Positions 26,257-34,303 of a stretch of DNA of 64,000 nucleotides are shown piece after piece. Below the pieces are notes generated by a model that saw only the letters and a program-made list of their open reading frames with translations, did no database searches and was not told the origin of the DNA. Numbering within the stretch: the first letter of the stretch is position 1; every line of letters begins with the position of its first letter. Origin of the DNA: Sinimarinibacterium flocculans (GTDB lineage: Bacteria > Pseudomonadota > Gammaproteobacteria > Nevskiales > Nevskiaceae); assembly GCF_003201205.1 (NCBI RefSeq), contig NZ_QICN01000005.1, positions 62,001 through 126,000 of the forward strand, in the 5' to 3' direction. The position numbers and the translations under genes were made by a program.

Positions 26257-26975
26257 GACTTTCTCGCGACGGCGACATAGCCGGCAGTGACGGCGGTCCA
26301 TCCGGGGAGCAGTTTCCCTGCCACCCATGCCGTGACGTTGATGATGGATACTGCCAAAGCGGCAAAGGGAAAGAGCAGCACGCCCAAGCTACGGCGGCGT
26401 ACGGATTCCGCGGCCATGCCCCCCAACGCCAGGCACACGATCAACCCTGCCGTCTGCACCGCACCGAGGCTAGGCCTGAGTTCGCAGACTCGCATTCCGG
26501 CCAACTCGATCTCATGCGCCAGGCCGTGCTCGGTGAACCGCTGAAAATCGTATGGCGCGTCGTGGATGGGATACAAGAAGGGAACGGAGAGAAGCAGCTG
26601 CCCACCGGGACGCAGCACTCTTGCAATTTCGTGAAGCGCCTGGCGCGGAGAAGGCAGGTGCTCAATCACTTCGAGGATCACCACTGCATCCACGCTCGCG
26701 TCACGCAGGGGAAGAGCTGCCGCGTCTGCAAAAGCGTCGGGGCTTGCCCCGTACATCAGGCTGCCAGTGACGAAGTAGTCGATGCCCGTGTCCTCGCAGC
26801 CCGCTGGCAACTTGGCCTCTACCCAGCGGTCGGCGCAGCCTATGTCAAGGATATGACCCGAACCGAGCGTCCGAAGCTTGCCAGTCACGATGCGCCGGTC
26901 ACTCAGCAACCACTGTGGATGCAGCGGAGTATGCCGGAGCGAGTCAACGAAGCGGCGCAGACGACTGCTTGCCAC
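26253..26975 (-). CDS. SAM-dependent methyltransferase with C-terminal membrane helices
   Basis: 240 aa. The SAM-binding core is HILDIGCADRWVE, then TGIDYFVTG, VVILEVIEHLPSPRQAL and IARVLRPGGQLLLSVPF. After about residue 170 two hydrophobic stretches follow (AGLIVCLALGGMAA and LGVLLFPFAALAVSIINVTAW), so the enzyme is probably membrane-tethered, fitting a lipid-linked sugar substrate. It lies 3 bp downstream of the GT2 gene. Confidence 0.85.
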   Translation of the reverse strand: MASSRLRRFVDSLRHTPLHPQWLLSDRRIVTGKLRTLGSGHILDIGCADRWVEAKLPAGCEDTGIDYFVTGSLMYGASPDAFADAAALPLRDASVDAVVILEVIEHLPSPRQALHEIARVLRPGGQLLLSVPFLYPIHDAPYDFQRFTEHGLAHEIELAGMRVCELRPSLGAVQTAGLIVCLALGGMAAESVRRRSLGVLLFPFAALAVSIINVTAWVAGKLLPGWTAVTAGYVAVARKS

Positions 26976-26978
26976 CCC

Positions 26979-27839
26979 TCAACCCCGCGACTTGCTGTAA
27001 ACCAGGGACGTAATCTGCTCTGAGACCAGACCAATAAGAAAGATGATGACGGCTGCGCTGAATAGCAGGGCACTCATGTTCGTGAACCGGTGCACTGTGG
27101 AGTATGTATACCCGTAGTAGGCCAACCCCATCACGAAGAACAGAAAGGCGGTTGGCGCGAACAGCTTGAGCGGCGAGTAGAGCGTTGCAATCTTGAATAT
27201 GATCAGCAAAAAGCGAACGCCATCCTTCAGCGGCCGTACGTGGCTGACAGTGCCAACACGCTGATACACCGGGACCGGCTCGTAAGCCACGCCGTACGCA
27301 CTGCGGAAGAACGCCATCGTCACGGTGGTCGGATAGGAAAACCCGTTGGGGAGCAGATATAGGAACTCCTTAAACTTGCCAGCCCGTACAGCGCGGAATC
27401 CAGACGTCAGGTCCAGCACCCTGTGCCCGGTCATCCAGGATGCCAATCGGTTGTAGAGGCTATTGGCGAGGCCCCGATGGATGCTCGCCTGCCCTTCCCT
27501 GCTCCGCGCTCCAACCACCATGTCGTACCCGGCCTCCAGCCGACTCAGTAGTCGCTCAATCAGGTGCGGATCGTGTTGGCCGTCTGCATCCATGAAAACA
27601 AGGATGTCTCCGGTTGCCTCCCGGGCTCCACGCTTGATTGCCGCTCCGTTACCCATGGAATACGGTGACGACAGGCATCGCACACCGAGCCGTCGGCAGA
27701 GTTCGGGTGTCTGGTCAGTAGAGCCATCGTCGACGACGATGATCTCGGACTTCGGTTGAGCCTCGCGGAGCTTGGGGAGGAGCGCGCCAAGCGCAGCCGC
27801 CTCGTTCTTTGCGGGCAGAATGATGCTGACCTTTGACAC
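26979..27839 (-). CDS. Glycosyltransferase family 2 (polyprenyl-phosphate type)
   Basis: About 286 aa from GTG 27839. GT-A landmarks: VSIILPAKNEAAALGAL, IIVVDDGSTDQTPE, the DxD-like FMDADGQHDP, GARSREGQ and the late VPVYQRVGTVSHV. Two C-terminal helices (FLFFVMGLAYYGYTYS and FSAAVIIFLIGLVSEQ) give the DPM1/GtrB-like architecture that makes polyprenyl-phosphate sugars, a donor usable by GT-C enzymes such as those beside pilA. A TTG at 27887 would add 16 residues. First gene of the six-gene minus-strand operon. Confidence 0.88.
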   Translation of the reverse strand: MSKVSIILPAKNEAAALGALLPKLREAQPKSEIIVVDDGSTDQTPELCRRLGVRCLSSPYSMGNGAAIKRGAREATGDILVFMDADGQHDPHLIERLLSRLEAGYDMVVGARSREGQASIHRGLANSLYNRLASWMTGHRVLDLTSGFRAVRAGKFKEFLYLLPNGFSYPTTVTMAFFRSAYGVAYEPVPVYQRVGTVSHVRPLKDGVRFLLIIFKIATLYSPLKLFAPTAFLFFVMGLAYYGYTYSTVHRFTNMSALLFSAAVIIFLIGLVSEQITSLVYSKSRG

Positions 27840-28004
27840 GGTATGGAAAGCCCCCGATACGAAGTAAGTTGCGCTCCCCAGCGGCAAATCCCCGCACTCA
27901 CGCTACCACTGTCAAGCGCGCAGATTCTCGCCCACTTCCCTCTTCAGCGCACACGTTGCGCTTGAGCAGAGCCCTTGGTCGTGCCCAGGCGGCGCTCACG
28001 ATGA

Positions 28005-28032
28005 TTGACTGGGTCCCGCCAGCTTCTATAGT
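28005..28032 (+). promoter_or_regulatory. Sigma-70 promoter of pilBC
   Basis: TTGACT (28005-28010), a 16-nt spacer and TATAGT (28027-28032), both 5/6 matches to consensus. The predicted start near 28039 lies after a GTG candidate at 28036, which supports ATG 28063 as the pilB start. Confidence 0.75.
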
Positions 28033-28062
28033 GGCGTGGTTCGCAACTTGGCGCCACATCGC

Positions 28063-29796
28063 ATGACCATCGCGCAGCAGTCTCAAACGGGTGTGTTCCT
28101 CAGTGGTCTGGCACGACGGCTGGTCGTCGACGGCCTGCTGACGGAAGAGGCGGCCAAGACCCATCAGATCAAGGCGCAAAAGGCCGGGCAGCCCTTGGTC
28201 GCAGCGCTTGTTGAGGCCAAGGCTGTTAATCCGGCAGCGATCGCGGAAGCAGCGAGCGCGGAGTTCGGCGTCCCGCAGCTGGACCTGAGTGCGGTCGAGC
28301 TTGACTTCGCAGCGGCCAAGGAACTCAGCGAGAAGGTACTGCGCAAGGCGCATGCCCTGCCGCTGTTCAAGCGCGGCAAGAAGACCTACGTGGCGGTCTC
28401 GGACCCCACGAATCTTGCGGCGCTAGACGAGATCAAGTTTGCCACCGGCCAGCAAACCGAGGCCGTGATCGTCGAGGAAGACAAGCTCGCCAAGTTGCTG
28501 GACGCTGCCATTCAGGCCCAGAGCGAGACGCACATGGACCTGGGCGAGGCTGGCCTGGAGGATCTGGAGGTCGAGGGGGGGGAGGCAGAGGCCGGTCACG
28601 ATGTCACCAGAGCGGACGCCGAAGATGCGCCTATCATCCGCTATATCAACAAGATACTGGTCGATGCGATCAATGCTGGTGCATCCGACATCCACTTTGA
28701 GCCTTACGAAAAGACCTTCCGCATCCGCTATCGTCGGGACGGCGAACTCAAGACCATTGCTCAACCGCCCATCTCACAGGCTCAGAGGCTCGCCGCGCGC
28801 GTGAAGGTCATGTCGCGCCTGGACCTAGCCGAAAGGCGTGTTCCGCAGGACGGTCGCATCAAGCTGTACCTGTCGAAGACGCGGGCGATCGACTTCCGCG
28901 TCAGCACCTGCCCGACGCTGTTCGGTGAGAAAATTGTCTGCCGTATCCTCGACCCTTCCAGCGCCAAGCTGGGCATCGACGCGCTGGGCTACGAGCCTGA
29001 GCAGAAGGAGGCTTACCTGAAGGCTTTGGAACAGCCCCAGGGAATGATTCTGGTCACGGGCCCAACCGGCTCGGGCAAGACCGTTTCGCTCTACACCGGC
29101 CTGAACATCCTCAACACCGACGATATCAACATCTCCACGGCCGAGGACCCTGCGGAAATCAATTTGCCGGGTATCAATCAGGTGAACGTGAATCCGAAGG
29201 TCGGCCTGACCTTCGCCGCGGCCCTGCGCTCGTTTCTCCGACAGGATCCGGACGTGATCATGGTCGGCGAAATCCGTGACTTGGAAACGGCCGAGATTGC
29301 CATCAAGGCAGCCCAGACCGGCCACCTGGTGCTCTCCACGTTGCATACGAATGATGCTCCGCAGACCATCGTCCGCATGATGAACATGGGCGTACCGGCC
29401 TACAACCTCGCGTCCACCCTCACATTGATCATTGCACAGCGTCTTGCACGCCGCTTGTGTGGCAGCTGCAAGCGGCCTGCAAACATTCCCAAGCCGGAAA
29501 TGCTGCGCCAGGGCTTCTCCGAGGAGGAGATTGGCCGCCCCGACTTCGCCATCCACGAAGCCGTCGGATGCGACCAGTGCGAGAACAGTGGCTACAAGGG
29601 GCGTACCGGCATCTACCAGGTAATGCCGTTCTCGGATGCCATGGGGCGCATCATCATGGAAGGTGGCAATGCCATCGACATTGCCGATCAAGCCAAGAAG
29701 GAGGGCATCAAGGACCTGCGACAGGCAGCGCTGGTGAAGGTCCGCAATGGGGTCATTGATCTGCTGCAGGCGAATGCCTGTACGATGGGCGAATAA
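28063..29796 (+). CDS. pilB: Type IV pilus extension ATPase PilB
   Basis: 577 aa, full length. The N-terminal MshEN-type domain spans about 1-150. The secretion ATPase core has Walker A GPTGSGKT (about 332-339), an Asp box, Walker B DVIMVGEIRDLETAE and a His box (STLHTNDAPQ). A tetra-Cys zinc site, CGSC and CDQC, lies near the C-terminus, as in PilB and GspE. The hexamer powers pilin insertion at the inner-membrane platform PilC. MshEN domains bind c-di-GMP in several homologues; I see Arg/Leu-rich segments but cannot confirm the motif. pilC follows 30 bp later. Confidence 0.97.
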   Translation: MTIAQQSQTGVFLSGLARRLVVDGLLTEEAAKTHQIKAQKAGQPLVAALVEAKAVNPAAIAEAASAEFGVPQLDLSAVELDFAAAKELSEKVLRKAHALPLFKRGKKTYVAVSDPTNLAALDEIKFATGQQTEAVIVEEDKLAKLLDAAIQAQSETHMDLGEAGLEDLEVEGGEAEAGHDVTRADAEDAPIIRYINKILVDAINAGASDIHFEPYEKTFRIRYRRDGELKTIAQPPISQAQRLAARVKVMSRLDLAERRVPQDGRIKLYLSKTRAIDFRVSTCPTLFGEKIVCRILDPSSAKLGIDALGYEPEQKEAYLKALEQPQGMILVTGPTGSGKTVSLYTGLNILNTDDINISTAEDPAEINLPGINQVNVNPKVGLTFAAALRSFLRQDPDVIMVGEIRDLETAEIAIKAAQTGHLVLSTLHTNDAPQTIVRMMNMGVPAYNLASTLTLIIAQRLARRLCGSCKRPANIPKPEMLRQGFSEEEIGRPDFAIHEAVGCDQCENSGYKGRTGIYQVMPFSDAMGRIIMEGGNAIDIADQAKKEGIKDLRQAALVKVRNGVIDLLQANACTMGE

Positions 29797-29826
29797 GCAG
29801 CCTTTCGGGGCACTCAGGGAACGGCG

Positions 29827-31047
29827 ATGGCACAGGCGACGACTGTCAAGGAAGCGATATTTCGTTGGGAAGGCCTTGACCGCAAGGGCAACCGGGTCAA
29901 AGGTCAGTCACAGGGCCCCTCCGACAATTTTGTCAAGCAGCAACTGCGCAAGCAGGGCATTGTCCCTGTCGTGGTGCGCAAGCAGTCTGCCCTGTTCGGG
30001 CCGCGGAAGAAAAAAATTACCGCCGGGGACATCGCCATCTTCTTGCGGCAGATGGCGACGATGATGAGCGCCGGCGTGCCGCTGGTGCAGTCGCTGGAGA
30101 TCGTCGGACGCGGTCACGAGAACCCCAGCGTGGGCGAAATGATCATGGGGATAAAGGCCCACATCGAGGGCGGCAACTCTTTCGCGGCCGGCCTCGGCCA
30201 GTTTCCGCTCTACTTCGACGATCTGGTCGTGAACCTGGTCGATGCCGGCGAAAAGTCAGGCACTTTGGAGACGCTGCTCGACAAGGTGGCCACCTATAAA
30301 GAAAAGACCGAGGCGATCAAGAAGAAGGTCAAGAAGGCACTGACTTACCCGACGGCGGTCATCATCGTCGCCTTCATCGTTACCGGCATCCTGTTGTACT
30401 TCGTCGTCCCGCAGTTCCAGGATCTGTTCCAGGGGTTCGGCGCCGATCTGCCCGCGTTTACGCTGATGGTCATCGGGCTGTCTAAGTTCGTGCAGGCCAA
30501 GTGGTGGCTGATACTCGCGGTTGTCGGCGGCACCGGGTTTACTCTGTTCGAGCTAAACCGGCGTTCCGCGCGCTTCAGAAAGCTCAAGGATCGCGTGCTG
30601 CTGAAGGTGCCGGTCATGGGAGACATTCTTTACAAGTCCGCTGTCGCCCGCTACGCGAGAACGCTGTCCACCATGTTCGCAGCCGGCGTTCCGCTGGTGG
30701 AAGCGATGACCCCTGTTGCCAAGGCGACCGGCAACATCGTTTTCCAGGACGCCGTGATGATCATGCGCGATCAGGTCTCGACCGGTCAGCAGCTGCAGTT
30801 GACGATGCAGCAATCGGGCATTTTCCCCAACATGGCGACGCAGATGGTGGCGATCGGCGAAGAGTCGGGCTCGCTCGATGCCATGTGCGCCAAGGTGGCC
30901 GACTTCTACGAAGCCGAGGTCGACAACCTTGTGGATACGCTATCGAGTCTGCTCGAACCGATGATCATGTCGGTTCTCGGCGTGCTCGTCGGCGGCCTGG
31001 TCGTGGCCATGTACCTGCCGATCTTCAAGCTCGGTCAGGCGATTTGA
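29827..31047 (+). CDS. pilC: Type IV pilus inner-membrane platform protein PilC
   Basis: 406 aa, normal length. Two homologous GspF/PilC domains are visible: the first around FLRQMATMMSAGVPLVQSLEI and LVDAGEKSGTLETLLDKVA, the second around YARTLSTMFAAGVPLVEAM and AIGEESGSLDAMCAKVADFYE. Three membrane helices include AVIIVAFIVTGILLYFVVPQF and the final MSVLGVLVGGLVVAMYLPIF. It couples PilB motion to pilin extraction. pilD would normally follow; here a toxin-antitoxin module and a structured spacer intervene. Confidence 0.97.
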   Translation: MAQATTVKEAIFRWEGLDRKGNRVKGQSQGPSDNFVKQQLRKQGIVPVVVRKQSALFGPRKKKITAGDIAIFLRQMATMMSAGVPLVQSLEIVGRGHENPSVGEMIMGIKAHIEGGNSFAAGLGQFPLYFDDLVVNLVDAGEKSGTLETLLDKVATYKEKTEAIKKKVKKALTYPTAVIIVAFIVTGILLYFVVPQFQDLFQGFGADLPAFTLMVIGLSKFVQAKWWLILAVVGGTGFTLFELNRRSARFRKLKDRVLLKVPVMGDILYKSAVARYARTLSTMFAAGVPLVEAMTPVAKATGNIVFQDAVMIMRDQVSTGQQLQLTMQQSGIFPNMATQMVAIGEESGSLDAMCAKVADFYEAEVDNLVDTLSSLLEPMIMSVLGVLVGGLVVAMYLPIFKLGQAI

Positions 31048-31080
31048 GGGGTTCACACTGCAAGGGGCCGCTCACCCAAC

Positions 31081-31190
31081 CCCGGGGCGTTCGCCGGGTA
31101 GGGAGTGCTACCGGCAGCCCATGAGATCGCCCTGCTCACTCCCGCACGCTGGGAGGAGTTTGAGCGGGGTCCCAGGCCGAGTGTTCGGCC
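31081..31190 (+). other. Chain of four adjacent stem-loops in the pilC-TA spacer
   Basis: No ORF is supported in this roughly 290-bp spacer, but 31081-31190 folds into consecutive hairpins: CCC/GGG plus GGC/GCC at 31081-31098; GGGAGTG (31101-31107) with CACTCCC (31137-31143); CTGGGA (31149-31154) with TCCCAG (31170-31175); and GGCCGA (31175-31180) with TCGGCC (31185-31190). It could be a small RNA, part of the pilBC 3' end, or a decayed palindromic repeat. No tRNA features were found. The strand is a guess. Confidence 0.4.
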
Positions 31191-31283
31191 CGCCGGGGGG
31201 AACTTAAGCCATTGAAGTCACTGTCTCGCACCGGGGCGGCGGTCGCGACCCGGTGTGGCACAGGCGAACGGCGCCAGATTGCG

Positions 31284-31322
31284 TTGACATCGCCCAGATG
31301 TAAGGAAACAATGCCTTACATC
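31284..31322 (+). promoter_or_regulatory. Promoter with overlapping palindromic operator, AbrB/PIN module
   Basis: TTGACA (31284-31289, perfect), a 17-nt spacer and AACAAT (31307-31312). A perfect 9-bp inverted repeat, GATGTAAGG (31297-31305) and CCTTACATC (31314-31322), with an 8-nt spacer straddles the -10. Binding of the AbrB-type antitoxin here would block polymerase. Confidence 0.75.
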
Positions 31323-31341
31323 CATCAACGCTCGCTATCCA

Positions 31342-31593
31342 ATGACAACACTCTCGATCACCAGCAAAGGACAAGTAACTCTCAAGAAGGATTTGTTGAA
31401 ACACCTCGGAACGCAGCCGGGCGATCAACTCGATGTCCATACACTCCCGGGCGGTCGCATCGAGATCGTTGCAGCGCCGAAAAAGGACATCGGCGGATTC
31501 ATCGGGCTGCTTGCCGGCAAAAGCGCCAAGTGCGCCAGCATTGATGAGATTAACGAGGCTGCCGCGAAAGGCTGGGCTGGAAAGGCGCGGTGA
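31342..31593 (+). CDS. AbrB/MazE-type antitoxin (SpoVT-AbrB domain)
   Basis: 83 aa. TLSITSKGQVTLKKDLLKHL followed by QPGDQLDVHTLPGGRIEIV is a swapped-hairpin AbrB DNA-binding domain. The C-terminal part (SIDEINEAAAKGWAGKA) is the usual toxin-wrapping tail. It overlaps the PIN gene by 4 bp (GTGA). Confidence 0.92.
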   Translation: MTTLSITSKGQVTLKKDLLKHLGTQPGDQLDVHTLPGGRIEIVAAPKKDIGGFIGLLAGKSAKCASIDEINEAAAKGWAGKAR

Positions 31594-31985
31594 ATATCAC
31601 TGCCGACACGAACGTACTGATCCGAAGTGTCGTCCAGGACGATCTCCGACAGGCAGCGTCTGCCGATCGCCTGCTGAGAAAGGCCGAGCTGATTGCCGTC
31701 ACGCTGCCCTGCCTCTGCGAGTTCGCGTGGGTGCTGGATCGGCTCTATGGTTTCAAACGACACGACATCGCAACGGCGATTCGCGCGCTGCTCGATGCGA
31801 GAAGCGTGGTGGTTGATCGGCCCGGTGCCGCTGCCGGGCTTGCAGTGCTCGAAGCCGGCGGCGACTTCGCTGATGGCGTTATTGCCTACGAGGGTGCCAA
31901 GCTCGGCGGCGATACATTCGTATCCTTCGACAAACAGGCAGTGAAGTTACTGCAGGCCAGCGGCGCAAGTGCGCGATTGCCTTGA
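31590..31985 (+). CDS. vapC: PIN-domain toxin (VapC-like)
   Basis: 131 aa from GTG 31590. Acidic PIN residues: Asp in ITADTNVLIRSVV, Glu in CEFAWVLDRLY, and Asp in FADGVIAYEGA and VSFDKQAV. This subgroup pairs with AbrB-type antitoxins. Its Mg2+-dependent ribonuclease activity is inferred from the family. The module sits between pilC and pilD. Confidence 0.9.
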   Translation: MNITADTNVLIRSVVQDDLRQAASADRLLRKAELIAVTLPCLCEFAWVLDRLYGFKRHDIATAIRALLDARSVVVDRPGAAAGLAVLEAGGDFADGVIAYEGAKLGGDTFVSFDKQAVKLLQASGASARLP

Positions 31986-32038
31986 GCTTGCAGATGCTGA
32001 TCAAAGTGGCGGCTCACAGGGCTTGCTTGGCCGTGGTG

Positions 32039-32068
32039 GAGCGGTCGCGCCTGAAGGCGCTCCTACAG
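32039..32068. repeat. REP-like palindromic element
   Basis: On the minus strand this reads TGTAGGAGCGCCTTCAGGCG followed by CGACCGCTC, with the palindrome GCGCCTTCAGGCGC at 32047-32060. The GTAGGAGCGC...GGCGCGACC pattern is a very common extragenic repeat in Pseudomonas and Xanthomonas-type genomes. Only one copy is seen in this window, just before pilD. Confidence 0.7.
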
Positions 32069-32081
32069 GATTCCTGATCTG

Positions 32082-32948
32082 ATGACTTTTCTTGATGCGT
32101 TGCGCAGCAGCCCGGGCCTGCTGATCTCCGCCACCGTGCTGCTTGGCCTGATCGTCGGCAGCTTCCTCAATGTCGTGATCCTGCGGCTGCCGCGGATGAT
32201 GGAGCGGGCGTGGCGGCAGGAGGCGCGCGAGATCCTGGAGCTGCCGGCGGTCGACGAGCCGCCGCTTTCGCTGCTGCGGCCGGCATCCACCTGTCCGCAG
32301 TGCGGCACGGCCATCCGCCCCTGGCACAACGTCCCGGTACTGGGCTGGCTGTGGCTGCGCGGTCGCTGCGCGAGCTGCAGCACGCGCATCTCGGTGCAAT
32401 ACCCGCTGGTGGAGCTGGCGTCCGGCCTGCTCGCCGGCCTGTGTGCGCTGAAGTTCGGCTGGAGCGCGCAGCTGGCCGCGGCGCTGGTGTTCACCTGGGG
32501 GCTGCTGACGCTGGCAGTGATCGATCTGCGCACGACTCTGCTGCCGGACAACCTGACCCTGCCCCTGCTGTGGCTGGGACTCGGTCTGAGCCTTGCGCCG
32601 GTGTTCGCGGCGCCCGAAGCCGCCATCGTCGGCGCGCTGGCCGGCTATCTCAGCCTCTGGTTCGTGTTCCAGGGCTTCAAGCTGCTGACCGGCAAGGAGG
32701 GCATGGGCTACGGCGACTTCAAGCTGCTCGCGGCAATCGGCGCCTGGCTCGGCTGGTCGGCGCTGCCAATGGTGATCCTGTTGTCCTCGCTGGTCGGTGC
32801 GGTGGTCGGCATCGGCATGATCCTGCTGCTGCGCCACGACCGCCGGGTGCCGATTCCGTTCGGCCCGTATCTCGCCGCGGCCGGATGGCTGGGGATGATG
32901 TACGGCGAGACGCTGAAAGGCGCGTACTTCAGCGCCGTGGGCCTGTAG
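32082..32948 (+). CDS. pilD: Prepilin peptidase / N-methyltransferase PilD
   Basis: 288 aa, full length. The N-terminal methyltransferase region has the zinc tetra-Cys CPQC and CASC pairs. The aspartate protease motifs are AVIDLRTTLLPD and GMGYGDFKLLA, supplying both catalytic Asp residues. About eight membrane helices. It cleaves and methylates PilA and other prepilins. No coaE or yacG follows, unlike the usual gammaproteobacterial order. Confidence 0.97.
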   Translation: MTFLDALRSSPGLLISATVLLGLIVGSFLNVVILRLPRMMERAWRQEAREILELPAVDEPPLSLLRPASTCPQCGTAIRPWHNVPVLGWLWLRGRCASCSTRISVQYPLVELASGLLAGLCALKFGWSAQLAAALVFTWGLLTLAVIDLRTTLLPDNLTLPLLWLGLGLSLAPVFAAPEAAIVGALAGYLSLWFVFQGFKLLTGKEGMGYGDFKLLAAIGAWLGWSALPMVILLSSLVGAVVGIGMILLLRHDRRVPIPFGPYLAAAGWLGMMYGETLKGAYFSAVGL

Positions 32949-32983
32949 ATCGAGGCGCGGCCTCAGCGATTGCCCAGCCGGCC

Positions 32984-33020
32984 TTGCCTCGATAGACTTG
33001 TCCCATATATAGGACAAGTC
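32984..33020 (+). promoter_or_regulatory. Promoter with overlapping palindromic operator, yefM-yoeB
   Basis: TTGCCT (32984-32989), 16 nt, then TATATA (33006-33011). A perfect 9-bp inverted repeat, GACTTGTCC (32995-33003) and GGACAAGTC (33012-33020), with an 8-nt spacer encloses the -10. The predicted transcript starts about 8 nt before ATG 33026, so the mRNA would be almost leaderless. Confidence 0.75.
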
Positions 33021-33025
33021 ACGCC

Positions 33026-33280
33026 ATGAAAGTCATTAATTTCTCCGAGGCGCGCAGCAAGCTGAAGCAGGTCTTCGACTCGGTTGTGGACGATGCCGAC
33101 TACGCCATTATTTCGCGCAGGGACGCACCCGACGCCGTGCTGATGTCGCTGGACACATTCAACAGCATGATGGAAACCGTCCACCTGCTGAAGACGCCGG
33201 CCAACGCCGCGCATCTGGCGCGATCTATCGAACAGCTCCGCAAGGGGAAAACACGGGTGCGGAAGCTTTCGGATGCCTAG
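33026..33280 (+). CDS. yefM: YefM/Phd-family antitoxin
   Basis: 84 aa. MKVINFSEARSKLKQVFDSV and ISRRDAPDAVLMSLDTFNSM are the YefM DNA-binding domain; the acidic/basic tail (LARSIEQLRKGKTRVRKLSD) binds the toxin. Overlaps yoeB by 8 bp. Autoregulation through the palindrome at 32995-33020 is likely. Confidence 0.93.
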   Translation: MKVINFSEARSKLKQVFDSVVDDADYAIISRRDAPDAVLMSLDTFNSMMETVHLLKTPANAAHLARSIEQLRKGKTRVRKLSDA

Positions 33281-33536
33281 CCGCGTGGTCTGGACCGCTG
33301 CCGCGTGGGAGGATTACCTCTACTGGCAGACCCAGGACCGAAAGACGCTCAAGCGCATCAATTCCCTGATCCGGGATGCACTGCGCAACCCATTCATCGG
33401 CATTGGAAAGCCGGAGCCCTTGAAAGCGAATCTCAGCGGCTTCTGGTCACGCCGGATCGACGACACGCACCGGCTGGTGTACGCCGTGTCGGGCGAGGAT
33501 CTGGCGATCGTCGCCTGTCGATACCACTACGAATGA
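33273..33536 (+). CDS. yoeB: YoeB-family mRNA interferase toxin
   Basis: 87 aa. WTAAAWEDYLYWQTQDRKTL, PLKANLSGFWSRRIDDTHRL and the diagnostic end CRYHYE give the full YoeB catalytic set (Glu, Arg and the C-terminal His-Tyr). It cuts mRNA on the ribosome when yefM product is lost. Confidence 0.95.
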   Translation: MPSRVVWTAAAWEDYLYWQTQDRKTLKRINSLIRDALRNPFIGIGKPEPLKANLSGFWSRRIDDTHRLVYAVSGEDLAIVACRYHYE

Positions 33537-33577
33537 TCCTTGCCCGGGGGCTGCGTCCGCGGCAGTGAAGCCGTTGC

Positions 33578-34216
33578 TCAGTTCCACGTCTGCGTCACCG
33601 GGTCCGCGTGACGCCACAGATACCAGCTCGCGACCGAACGGTACGGCGCCCAGGGACGCGTGATGCTCAGCGTGCGCCGGTCGGATAGCACGCGCCCCTT
33701 GCCGTAGAGCTGATTGATGCCGCGGCGCAGGCCGACGTCGTCCATCGCGAACAAGTCGAGCCGGTGCAGCGCGAAGATCAGGAACATCTCGGCGGTCCAG
33801 CGCCCGATGCCGGGCAGCGCGTCGAGCACCTCGATCGCAGCCTCGTCGTCCATGCGCTTGAGCGTCGCGAAGTCCAGCGCGCCGCTCGCGGTCTGTGCGC
33901 CGAGGAACTGCAGCCACTTGGCCTTGGATTGCGACAGGCCGCAGGCGCGCAGCGCGTCCATTTCCGCGGACGCCAGCCGCGCTGCGGAGATGCGGCCACG
34001 CTCGCCGAAGGCAGCGACGACGCGCGCCTGTATCGTGTCGGCCGCGCGGCTGGAAATCTGCTGGCTGATGATCGAGGCGCACAGCACCTGAAACGGCTCG
34101 CGGCGGCGCGCAGCCAGCCCGCAGGGACCGAAGCGGTCGATCAGCGTGCGCATCACCGGGTCGCAGTCCGCGAGGTGCTGCTCGGCGGTACGCAGTCGTT
34201 CGTGGATCGTGGGCAT
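33578..34216 (-). CDS. DNA-3-methyladenine glycosylase II-like (HhH-GPD)
   Basis: 212 aa. The helix-hairpin-helix is LPGIGRWTAEMF (about 134-145) and the catalytic Asp is Asp160 in FAMDDVGLRRGINQL, aligning with Asp238 of AlkA. SIISQQISSRAADTI is the conserved first helix. Shorter than E. coli AlkA because the N-terminal beta domain is absent, like many single-domain AlkA-type enzymes. It removes alkylated bases. Divergent from the VWA gene, with 87 bp between. Confidence 0.92.
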   Translation of the reverse strand: MPTIHERLRTAEQHLADCDPVMRTLIDRFGPCGLAARRREPFQVLCASIISQQISSRAADTIQARVVAAFGERGRISAARLASAEMDALRACGLSQSKAKWLQFLGAQTASGALDFATLKRMDDEAAIEVLDALPGIGRWTAEMFLIFALHRLDLFAMDDVGLRRGINQLYGKGRVLSDRRTLSITRPWAPYRSVASWYLWRHADPVTQTWN

Positions 34217-34303
34217 GGGGGGAGATTAGCCTGAAGTCCGTCCGGGTGCGGGCCCCGATCGTGCCCGGATGACTACAATGGCCCCAGACTCCGGAGCCGA
34301 CCC

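Noticed and set aside
31081-31190. tRNA or known riboregulator in the pilC spacer
   Set aside because: No cloverleaf, no T-arm consensus and no CCA end; left as an unclassified structured element.
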